Shown here in pieces: positions 9,072 to 16,497 of a DNA stretch of 64,000 bases (position 1 is its first letter; every line of letters starts with the position of its first letter). The notes beneath the pieces are model-generated. The model worked only from the letters and a program-made list of their open reading frames with translations. It made no database searches and was not told where the DNA came from. Both the position numbers and the translations under genes were made by a program. The stretch is from contig NZ_CP086322.1 of the NCBI RefSeq assembly GCF_023277745.1, positions 7,254,001 through 7,318,000 of the forward strand. The letters are read 5' to 3'. The DNA is from Streptomyces halobius (GTDB lineage: Bacteria; Actinomycetota; Actinomycetes; Streptomycetales; Streptomycetaceae).

Positions 9072-9899
9072 GATGTGTCGGTCCATGAGGGCCACGGAGG
9101 CTTTGCGGGCGACGGAGATGTTGTAGGGCTCCTTGCCGCGCCGGGTGACTTTCCACTCGACGCCGACGTTGCTCAGCGTCTCCGAGAAGAGGTCGCGGAT
9201 GTCGTCGGACTTGTTGGTGAAGAAGTACCGCGGGTACTCGTAGCGCTTACGCTCCCCGCCGACCTTCCGCGTCGTCCAGTTGGTGATCCGACAGCCGTCC
9301 GAGTGGATCAGGCCCCGGACGAACTCCCAGGGGTACTCGTCCACGATCTGCTGCTGCCACGGTTCGAGCACGATCGACCGCTCGTGCTTCCTTCCTTCGC
9401 CGTGCTGCGGGAACATGCACCATAAGTGCTTGGAGTAGACCTTCACGTTGTGGCAGCCGGTCCTGCGGACCCGGCACACGGAGTTGTCGGGGAACACCGC
9501 ACGCATTGCTGCTTCGCAGTCGTCCATCAAGCCGGGCCAGGTGTCGCCGCACGCGATCATCAGGCTCGGTGCGCGGTGGCCGGAGTACTGGATGATGTGG
9601 CCGTCGCCGAGGTAGAGCGCCAAGAGGTAGGATTACGCGGCTGCGTCGAGCTCGCGCCCGTCGCAGCGCGGGCATTTCGGGCTGTGGGGGCCCGGTCACT
9701 CTCCGCGCTTGGCGCGGTCCATGTGTCGCCAATAGCCGATGGTGCCGAGCGGGACACCCATTTCTCGGGCGACATCCGCGTTCTTGGCCCCGGCTCGGAG
9801 CCGAGCGATCGCCTTCTGTCGCACGCCTGTGCCATGAAAGATCATGGCATCACTGTGCGTGACGACTCGATTCCGCGGAGCGAAACGCCTGTAATTCAC
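9057..9899 (-). pseudogene. LAGLIDADG homing endonuclease-like protein with N-terminal HTH, broken by two in-frame stops
   Basis: One reading frame on the minus strand runs from 9899 to 9057 and holds two stops: TGA at 9696-9698 and TAA at 9633-9635. Before the first stop is a helix-turn-helix (VAREMGVPLGTIGYWRHM). Between the stops is a CPRCDG zinc-type turn. After the second come both LAGLIDADG helices (LLALYLGDGHI and FVRGLIHSDGCRI) and a complete endonuclease-like domain ending at 9057. Intact relatives are free-standing HTH plus LAGLIDADG proteins common in Streptomyces. Each stop could be one base change (for example TAC to TAA before SYLL). It lies between pyk and a tRNA gene. Nonfunctional unless the stops are read through or are sequence errors. 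Confidence 0.75.
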
Positions 9900-9928
9900 G
9901 AGAACGTGAAATTCCGCTTGTTCAGAAG

Positions 9929-10012
9929 TGCCGGGTGCGGGATTCGAACCCGCACGCCCTTTCGGACAGATGCTTTTGAGGCATCAGCGTCTGCCTGTTC
10001 CGCCAACCCGGC
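9929..10012 (-). tRNA. tRNA-Leu(CAA)
   Basis: An 84-base class II tRNA on the minus strand. The 7-bp acceptor stem is GCCGGGT/ACCCGGC with discriminator A. The anticodon stem-loop is GATGC-CTCAAAA-GCATC with anticodon CAA (reads UUG). The variable arm is long, as expected for leucine, and the T-arm is GCGGG-TTCGAAT-CCCGC. The 3' CCA is not encoded. It is not bldA, whose anticodon is UAA. Confidence 0.95.
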
Positions 10013-10101
10013 TCGCTGCTCAAGACACCCTACCGTGTGCGTAACGGTGGTCGCCTCTAGGTAGGCTGCAATGGCACCACCTGCCTGGAACGAGGAGTCC
10101 C

Positions 10102-10758
10102 GTGAGCGCCGCCGAGCCCGAGCAGCCCGCCACCGAAGACGATCAGTCGCACGTCCCGCCGTTGACCACGCGCGTCGTGATCGCCGAGGACGAGGCTCTC
10201 ATCCGTCTCGATCTCAAGGAGATGCTGGAGGAGGAGGGCTACACCGTCGTCGGTGAGGCCGGGGACGGTCAGACAGCCCTCGAGCTGGCCCGGGAGCACC
10301 GCCCCGATCTGGTGATCCTGGATGTGAAGATGCCGGTGCTGGACGGTATCTCGGCGGCGGAGAAGATCGCCGAGGAGAGCATCGCGCCGGTGTTGATGCT
10401 GACCGCGTTCTCGCAGCGTGAGCTGGTGGAGCGGGCCCGGGACGCCGGTGCGATGGCGTATCTCGTGAAGCCGTTCTCGAAGAGTGATGTGGTGCCGGCG
10501 ATCGAGATGGCGGTGAGCCGGTTCACGGAGCTGAAGACGCTGGAGAAGGAGGTCGCGGACCTCACGCAGCGGTTGGAGACGCGGAAGCTGGTGGATCGGG
10601 CGAAGAGCATTCTGCAGACGCAGTACGGGTTGACGGAGCCGGCGGCGTTCCGGTGGATCCAGAAGACGTCGATGGATCGTCGGCTGTCGATGCAGCAGGT
10701 TGCCGAGGCGGTTATTGGGGACGCCGAGGAGAAGAAGCAGCAGAAGAAGGACCAGTAA
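10102..10758 (+). CDS. pdtaR: ANTAR-domain response regulator (PdtaR-type antiterminator)
   Basis: A 218-residue regulator. The receiver domain (residues about 25-140) has the acidic pair and start VVIAEDEALIRLDL, the phospho-acceptor Asp in LVILDVKMPVLDG and the conserved Lys in AYLVKPFSKSD. The C-terminal ANTAR domain (about 155-210) binds RNA and relieves transcription termination once the receiver is phosphorylated by a partner kinase; no kinase gene is in this window. GTG at 10102 is chosen with GGAG 8 bases upstream; the 30-residue N-terminal extension is acidic and disordered. Codon use (GAG, AAG, some GGT/GTT) differs sharply from the pyk and liv regions on either side. Confidence 0.92.
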   Translation: MSAAEPEQPATEDDQSHVPPLTTRVVIAEDEALIRLDLKEMLEEEGYTVVGEAGDGQTALELAREHRPDLVILDVKMPVLDGISAAEKIAEESIAPVLMLTAFSQRELVERARDAGAMAYLVKPFSKSDVVPAIEMAVSRFTELKTLEKEVADLTQRLETRKLVDRAKSILQTQYGLTEPAAFRWIQKTSMDRRLSMQQVAEAVIGDAEEKKQQKKDQ

Positions 10759-10796
10759 GGATCAGTAGGGGCCAGTTGGGCCCGTGCGCTCGCGAG

Positions 10797-10830
10797 CGAC
10801 CCCGTACCGGTGATCGGTGCGGGGTCGTTT
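10797..10830. terminator. Terminator between pdtaR and the liv remnant
   Basis: CGACCCCG (10797-10804) pairs with CGGGGTCG (10820-10827), with an inner ACCG/CGGT pairing and TTT after it. It lies 39 bases after the pdtaR stop and just past the convergent livF end, so it may serve both directions. Confidence 0.75.
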
Positions 10831-10871
10831 GTGTGGTGCAGGTATTGCGTGGTGCGGGTTGTGGTCGGGGG

Positions 10872-11588
10872 CTAGTCCTCGCCGAGGTATGCCCTGCGGA
10901 CGGATTCGTCGTGGAGGAGTGTTTCGCCGCTGCCGGAGAGGGCGATTGTGCCGATTTCCCTGACGTGGGCTTGGTCGGCGAGGGAGAGGGCGGCTTGGGC
11001 GTTTTGTTCGACGAGGAGGATGGTGGTGCCTTGGGCGCGGAGTTCCTGAATGGTTTCCATGATTTTCTGCATCATGATCGAGGAGAGGCCCATGGAGGGT
11101 TCGTCGAGCATGACGAGTTTGGGTCGGGACATGAGTGCGCGGCCCATGGCGAGCATTTGTTGTTCGCCGCCGGAAAGGGTTCCAGAGGCTTGTTTGCTGC
11201 GTTCGCCGAGGATGGGGAAGTGTTCGTAGATTTATTGGATGTCGGCGTCGGTTCCGGTGGTGTCTTTGCGGAGGAAGGCTCCTAGCTGGAGGTTTTCGGC
11301 GATGGTGAGGCGGGGGAAGAGGCGGCGGCCTTCGGGGGAGTGGGCGAGGCCGCGTTCGACGATTTTGTGGGCGGGGCTGCCGGTGAGTGGTTTGCCGTCG
11401 AAGGTGATGGTGCCGGCGAGGGGTTTGAGGAGGCCGGAGAGGGTGCGCGGGGTGGTGGTTTTTCCTGCGCCGTTGGTGCCGATGAGGGTGACGACTTGGC
11501 CGGTTTGAACGGTGAAGGATATGCCTTTGACGGCTTCGATTTTGCCGTAGGCGACGCGGAGGTCCTTGACTTCGAGTAGTGCGGTCAT
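10872..11588 (-). pseudogene. livF: livF remnant: branched-chain amino-acid ABC transporter ATPase with a nonsense codon
   Basis: On the minus strand the first 118 codons encode an intact LivF N-terminus with Walker A (GTNGAGKTT). A TAA at 11232-11234 then interrupts the frame. Directly after the stop the same frame resumes with IYEHFPILGERSKQ, the ABC signature LSGGEQQMLAMGRAL, Walker B LVMLDEPS and a normal end, for a total of 239 codons, the expected LivF length. A single AAA/AAG to TAA change explains it. Its ATG overlaps the livG stop (ATGA), the remains of normal operon coupling. The decay of livG, livK and the loss of livHM argue that this is real. Confidence 0.8.
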
Positions 11589-12298
11589 GGGGTGTCTCCG
11601 GTCTCTTGCTCGGTTTCCTCGGTCGCCTCAGCTGTTTCGGCTGTGCCGTTCCCGTTACCGTTTCCGCTCCCGCTTCTGCTCCCGTTGCCGACGGGTGTGC
11701 CGAGGTAGGCGGCGATGACGCGTTCGTCGGCCTGGACGGCGTCGGGTGTGCCTTCGGTGAGTTTTTGGCCTCGGACGAGGACGGCGACGCGGTCGCAGAG
11801 GTTGAAGATGAAGCGCATGTCGTGCTCGATGACGAGGACGGCGGTGCCTTTTCCGCGTATGGCGAGGACGAGGTCTTGGGTGGTGCGGGTTTCTTGGGGG
11901 TTCATGCCGGCGGTGGGTTCGTCGAGCAGGAGGAGTCCGGGTTCGCTGGCGAGTGCGCGGGCGATGTCGAGCTTGCGTTGTTCGCCGTAGGGGAGGTTGC
12001 GGGCGAGGTGGTCGCGTTTGTGGTCAGGCCGGTGAATTCGAGGAGTTCCATGGCGCGTTGTTCTGAGGTGCGTTCGGCTCTTTTGAAGCCGGGGCCTCGG
12101 AGGAGGGCTGAACAGAGTCCTTCTTTTGTGCGGGTGTGGCGGCCGACGAGGGTGTTTTCGAGGACGGTCATGTTGGCGAGGAGGCGGATGTTCTGGAAGG
12201 TGCGGGCGATGCCGGCTTGGGTGACGAGGTGGGGTTTGTGGGAGAGGTGGGTGCGTTGGTAAGTGAGGGTGCCTTCGGTGGGGGTGTAGAGCCCGGTG
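11585..12298 (-). pseudogene. livG: livG remnant: 5'-deleted and frameshifted ABC ATPase
   Basis: The piece starts at TGLYTPTEGTL, which in intact LivG follows Walker A, so about 45 N-terminal codons including the start and P-loop are gone. GIARTFQNIRLLANMTVLEN (the Q-loop region) follows. At about 12022 the frame shifts by one base: the old frame runs to TNATTSPATS, whereas the shifted frame reads KRDHLARNLPYGEQRKLDIA. From 11905 down the C-terminus is in frame (MNPQETRTTQDLV to the stop at 11585). The upstream junction at about 12299 joins this piece to the end of the binding-protein gene, so livH and livM are missing. Confidence 0.8.
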
Positions 12299-12321
12299 TG
12301 TCGGCTTGGTCTTGTCGGTGG

Positions 12322-13125
12322 GTCAGCTCTTGCCGAACTTCTTGAATTCGGCGCTGAATCGGGAGGCCCACTTGCCCTTGTCGACCTGGTAGGCGGTGAT
12401 CACGGTGTTGGTGGTGTCGCCGTACTGGTCGAAGGCGACGGGGTCGGTGACGCCGTCGAAGGTGACCGTGTTCATGGTTCGGTGACCTTTTGCGGGCGTC
12501 GTCGGGGCTGATGTGTTCGGTGCCGGCGATCTTGCCGCCGAGTTTGGTGAACTGGTCCTTGAAGGAGGTGGCCAGGCCGACGCCGTAGGTGTTCTGGTCG
12601 TCGATGATGTAGGCGGTTTTGAGCTTCAGCTTCTCCCAGGCGTACTGGCCGTCGAAGGCGCCTTGTACTTCGTCGGTGGTGGCGGTGCGGAAGTATGTGG
12701 GGAAGAGGCGGACGCGTTTGTTCTCTTTCCAGTCCGGGCCCTGGGTGAGGTCGGGTGTGGTGTTCGCCGGGGATATCAGGGTGAGGTCGTTCTGTTTGGA
12801 GATCTGCTGCATGGACTGGGCGACGCCGGAGTTGAGAGGGCCGACGATGCCGAGGACGTCCTTGTCGCCGGCGAGTTTGGTGGCGTTCTGCTGGCCGACG
12901 TTGGGCAGGGCCCTGTCGTCGAGGGCGTCGAGTGTGCAGGTGATGCCTTTGACTTCGCCGGTTTTGTTGGCGTTGTCGACGGCGAGTTGGGCGGAACTGC
13001 GGATGCCCAGGCCGAGGGCGGAGAGTTCGCCGGTGGTGGGGCGTCGAGGCCGATGACGACGGTGGTGCCGGAGCCGTCGCCGCTCTTGTCGTCGGCGCGG
13101 GAGCCGCACGCGGAGCGCGTGAGTG
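12322..13125 (-). pseudogene. livK: livK remnant: branched-chain amino-acid binding lipoprotein with internal deletion and frameshifts
   Basis: Conserved binding-protein text is scattered over several frames. A lipobox-like SACGSR is near 13105. After a one-base shift near 13040, a long block from TGELSALGLGIRSSAQLA to GTEHISPDDA is intact. That block is joined at about 12495 to a C-terminal piece (KVTE, NTVTFDGVT, NTVITAYQVDKGKW, EFKKFGKS, stop at 12322). Roughly 100-130 codons that normally lie between are absent. No credible Met plus signal peptide precedes the lipobox. The intact family member is a secreted lipoprotein that feeds branched-chain amino acids to LivHMGF. This copy cannot make a working protein. 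Confidence 0.8.
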
Positions 13126-13314
13126 CGCCTGAGGTGACCGGTCCGGCTATCGGATGCGTGGGGGGTGGGGGACCGCGCTTCTTGTGGGGGCTGGGGGCGA
13201 TGCTGCCTTGCGTGTGTGTTACGCAGCGTTACGGAAATGGGTGCGGCCCCGCTCCCGGTGTCCGGGGGCGGGGCCGTGGTGGTGGGGGCCCTTGGCGGGC
13301 GAGTCGCGCGGGGG

Positions 13315-13788
13315 TCAGACGCGGTAGGTGTCGGCGTCCACGTCGCGAAGCATGCAGGTCAGGCGGGCGGTGCAGAGCCGCTTGTGGTGTTCGTCGGTGA
13401 CCGCGATTTCGTAGGTGGCGGTGGAGCGGCCCCGGTGGACGGGGGTGGCGACGCCGGTGATGAGGCCGGAGCGGGTGCCGCGGTGGTGGGTGCAGTTGAG
13501 GTCGACGCCGACGGCGAGTTTGGTGGGGCCGCCGTGCAGCATCGCGCCGATGGAACCGAGAGTTTCGGCCAGGACGGCGGAGGCGCCGCCGTGCAGGAGG
13601 CCGTAGGGCTGGGTGTTGCCTTCGACGGGCATGGTGCCGACGACGCGTTCGGGTGCGGCTTCGAGGACCCGCAGGCTCAGCCGCTCGCCGAGGAGTCCGG
13701 CGGAGAACAGCGCGGTCAGGTCGAGGCCGAGGCCGGCCCACTGGTCGAGGACCTCCTGCGGAAACTTGGTCGTGCTCTGCTCACCCAT
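13315..13788 (-). CDS. Hotdog-fold thioesterase (PaaI family)
   Basis: A 157-residue single-domain hotdog acyl-CoA thioesterase. The active-site region reads YGLLHGGASAVLAETLGS near residues 82-99 and is followed by GVDLNCTHHRG, a typical PaaI/YbdB layout. It would hydrolyse aryl- or acyl-CoA esters in the cytoplasm; the substrate is not predictable. ATG at 13788 is chosen because a GGAG lies about 9 bases upstream. It lies between the FdhF-like gene (same strand, upstream) and the liv remnant, with about 115 bases to the former, so it may form a unit with it. Confidence 0.85.
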   Translation of the reverse strand: MGEQSTTKFPQEVLDQWAGLGLDLTALFSAGLLGERLSLRVLEAAPERVVGTMPVEGNTQPYGLLHGGASAVLAETLGSIGAMLHGGPTKLAVGVDLNCTHHRGTRSGLITGVATPVHRGRSTATYEIAVTDEHHKRLCTARLTCMLRDVDADTYRV

Positions 13789-13904
13789 GGACTGCGTCTC
13801 CGTTCGCTCGCGCCTGATCGTCGTCGATCTGTGCTGTTCCTATCAGGCCACTGAGCACGCGCTCGGCGTGGGGTCGCCGTCGCCGCCCGGTGGCCTGCGG
13901 CCGG

Positions 13905-16217
13905 TCAGCTCCCGCGTGGGCTCTCCAGGCGGATGACCAGGCACTTCGCGACCGGGGTGTTGCTGGTGTCGGCGGTGTGGTCGAGCGGGATGAGGACATT
14001 GGTCTCGGGGTAGTAGGCGGCCGCGCAGCCGGGGGCCGTGGGGTAGTGGACGACGCGGAAGCCGGGGGCGCGCCGTTCGCTGCCGTCGGTCCATTCGCTG
14101 ACCAGGTCGGCGTAGGCGCCGTCGGCGAAGCCCAGCGCGCGGGCGTCGTCGGGATGGACGAGGACCACGCGGCGGCCGTTCTTGATGCCGCGGTAGCGGT
14201 CGTCCAGGCCGTAGATGGTGGTGTTGTACTGGTCGTGGGAGCGCAGGGTCTGCAGCAGCAGGCGGCCTTCGGGGGTTTCGGGGTGGTGCACCGGGGCGGC
14301 GGTGAAGTTGGCTTTTCCGGTGGCGGTGGGGAAGTGGCGGCTGTCCCTGGGGGCATGGGGAAGGGTGAAGCCTCCGGGGCGGGCGACTTTGGCGTTGAAG
14401 TCCTCGAAGCCGGGGACGACGCGCGCGATGCGGTCGCGGAGTGTCGCGTAGTCCTTCTCGAACGCGTTCCAGGGTGTGCGGCTGCGGTCGCCGAGGACGC
14501 GGCGGGCCAGGCGGGCGACGATCGCGGTCTCGGACAGCAGGTCGGGGCCGGCCGGCGCGAGGCGGCCGCGGGAGGCGTGCACCATGCCCATGGAGTCCTC
14601 GACGGTGACGAACTGTTCGCCGCTGTCCTGGAGGTCGCGCTCCGTACGGCCGAGGGTCGGCAGGATCAGGGCGCGGGCGCCGGTGACCACGTGTGAGCGG
14701 TTGAGTTTGGTGGAGACGTGGACGGTGAGGCGGGCGCGGCGTACGGCGGCCTCGGTGACGGCGGTGTCGGGGGTGGCGGAGACGAAGTTCCCGCCCATCG
14801 CGAGGAAGACCTTGGCCTGTCCGTCGCGGAGCGCGCGGATGGCGCGGACGACATCGAGGCCGTGTTCGCGGGGCGGGGCGAAGCCGAATTCCTTTTCCAG
14901 GGCGTCGAGGAAGTCGGGGGTGGGCCGTTCGAAGATGCCCATGGTGCGGTCGCCCTGGACGTTGCTGTGGCCGCGTACGGGGCAGACGCCGGCTCCGGGG
15001 CGGCCGATGTTGCCGCGCAGCAGCAGGAAGTTGACGATTTCCTTGATGGTGGGGACGGCGTGTTTGTGCTGGGTCAGGCCCATCGCCCAGCACACGATCG
15101 TGCGGCGGGAGGCGAGGATCATGCGCAGCGCGCTGTCGATCTCCGCGCGGGTCAGTCCGGTGGCGCGCAGCGTGGTGTCCCAGTCGTCGTCGGCGCGCGC
15201 GGCCCGTGCGAACTCCTCGTAGCCGTGGGTGTGTTCACGGATGAATTCTTCATCGATGACGGCGTCCGGGCCCGTGCCGGAGGCGCTCGACGACGCTTCG
15301 AGGAGGAGGTGGTTGAAAGCGCGGAAGAGGGCCTGGTCGCCGCCGAGGCGTACCTGGAGGAAGAGGTCGGTCAGGCGGGTGCCGCCGCCGGCGAGTCCGC
15401 GCGGGGTCTGTGGGTTCTTGAAGCGTTCCAGGCCGGCTTCGGGCAGCGGATTGATCGAGATGATCTTTGTGCCGCCGGCCTTCGCTTTCTCCAGGGCGGT
15501 GAGCATCCGGGGGTGATTGGTGCCCGGGTTCTGGCCGGCGATGATGATGAGGTCGGCCTTGTAGAGGTCCTCCAGGAGGACGCTGCCCTTGCCGACGCCG
15601 ATGGTCTCGGTGAGCGCGGAGCCCGACGACTCATGGCACATGTTGGAGCAGTCGGGAAGGTTGTTCGTGCCGAATTCCCGGGCGAAGAGCTGGTACAGGA
15701 AGGCGGCTTCGTTGCTGGTGCGGCCGGAGGTGTAGAAGACGGCTTCGTCGGGGGAGCTGAGCGCGGTGAGCTCCTCGCCGATGATGTCGAAGGCCCGCTC
15801 CCAGGAGACGGGGACGTAGTGGTCGGCGCCCTCGGCCAGGTACATGGGGTGGGTGAGGCGGCCCTGCTGGCCGAGCCAGTAGCCGCTGCGTCCGGCCAGG
15901 TCGGCGACGGAGTGGGCGGCGAAGAACTCCGGGGTGACGCGGCGCAGGGTGGCCTCTTCGGCGACGGCCTTGGCGCCGTTCTCGCAGAATTCGGCGGTGT
16001 GCCGCTTGTCGGCCTCGGGCCAGGCGCATCCTGGGCAGTCGAAACCGTCCTTCTGGTTGACCCGGAGGAGGGTGAGGGCGCTGCGGCGCACACCCATCTG
16101 CTGCTGGGAGACGCGCAGGGCGTGGGTGATGGCCGGCAGGCCGACGGCGGAGTGCTGAGGTGCGCTGACCTCGGGTGCGTCCTGGACGGGGTCCGACGCG
16201 GGCGGCTTGCCTGCCAT
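13905..16217 (-). CDS. FdhF/YdeP-family molybdopterin oxidoreductase
   Basis: A 770-residue protein of the YdeP/FdhF branch of bis-MGD molybdoenzymes. The N-terminal motif is GFDCPGCAWPE (near residue 58), with a further Cys in AEFCENG. FYTSGRTSNEAAFLYQLF and NLPDCSNMCHESSG are typical of the catalytic domain, GQNPGTNHPRM binds the cofactor, and a C-terminal MopB-like beta-barrel domain carries QYNTTIYGLDDRYRG. No twin-arginine signal is present, so it should be cytoplasmic. In this subfamily the full 4Fe-4S ligand set of formate dehydrogenase is altered, and the physiological substrate is unknown (E. coli YdeP is linked to acid resistance). It is divergent from polA, with 280 bases between the starts. 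Confidence 0.88.
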   Translation of the reverse strand: MAGKPPASDPVQDAPEVSAPQHSAVGLPAITHALRVSQQQMGVRRSALTLLRVNQKDGFDCPGCAWPEADKRHTAEFCENGAKAVAEEATLRRVTPEFFAAHSVADLAGRSGYWLGQQGRLTHPMYLAEGADHYVPVSWERAFDIIGEELTALSSPDEAVFYTSGRTSNEAAFLYQLFAREFGTNNLPDCSNMCHESSGSALTETIGVGKGSVLLEDLYKADLIIIAGQNPGTNHPRMLTALEKAKAGGTKIISINPLPEAGLERFKNPQTPRGLAGGGTRLTDLFLQVRLGGDQALFRAFNHLLLEASSSASGTGPDAVIDEEFIREHTHGYEEFARAARADDDWDTTLRATGLTRAEIDSALRMILASRRTIVCWAMGLTQHKHAVPTIKEIVNFLLLRGNIGRPGAGVCPVRGHSNVQGDRTMGIFERPTPDFLDALEKEFGFAPPREHGLDVVRAIRALRDGQAKVFLAMGGNFVSATPDTAVTEAAVRRARLTVHVSTKLNRSHVVTGARALILPTLGRTERDLQDSGEQFVTVEDSMGMVHASRGRLAPAGPDLLSETAIVARLARRVLGDRSRTPWNAFEKDYATLRDRIARVVPGFEDFNAKVARPGGFTLPHAPRDSRHFPTATGKANFTAAPVHHPETPEGRLLLQTLRSHDQYNTTIYGLDDRYRGIKNGRRVVLVHPDDARALGFADGAYADLVSEWTDGSERRAPGFRVVHYPTAPGCAAAYYPETNVLIPLDHTADTSNTPVAKCLVIRLESPRGS

Positions 16218-16467
16218 AGCGCGCTCTCCTTCGAGCCGTGTCCTGTGCCGTCCCCGCCGGGCCCGGCCGTGCCGTCCTCGCGGGCGTCACTGTGCTGCGC
16301 TCCACGGGGGCGGAGCGTTTGCCGTACGGATCGTTGCCGTACACATCCGATCCTGTCACGTGCGGCACGCGCACGCGGCGGGGACGGCGTCGGACGGCCG
16401 CCCGTGACGGCCGCCGGGGGTGCGCGGACGGTGACGGCGGGGGTACGGGCGGCGACCGCGGCGGGGA

Positions 16468-16490
16468 TTGTCAGTGGGGCGTGGCAGGAT
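16468..16490 (+). promoter_or_regulatory. RecA-NDp/PafBC-type DNA-damage promoter of polA
   Basis: TTGTCAGTG (16468-16476), then 8 bases, then CAGGAT (16485-16490). The mycobacterial LexA-independent damage promoter is tTGTCRgtg-N8-TAnnnT; five of six -10 positions fit in the sense that only the first T is missing. The polA GTG at 16498 is 8 bases after the -10, so the mRNA should be leaderless. Confidence 0.7.
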
Positions 16491-16497
16491 CGAGGAC

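Noticed and set aside
9929..10012. bldA (tRNA-Leu UAA)
   Set aside because: The anticodon loop reads CTCAAAA, giving CAA, not UAA.
12310..12333. TTGTCGGTG box on the plus strand in the liv remnant
   Set aside because: Matches the first half of the damage promoter, but no TAnnnT lies 8 bases on and no plus-strand gene follows.
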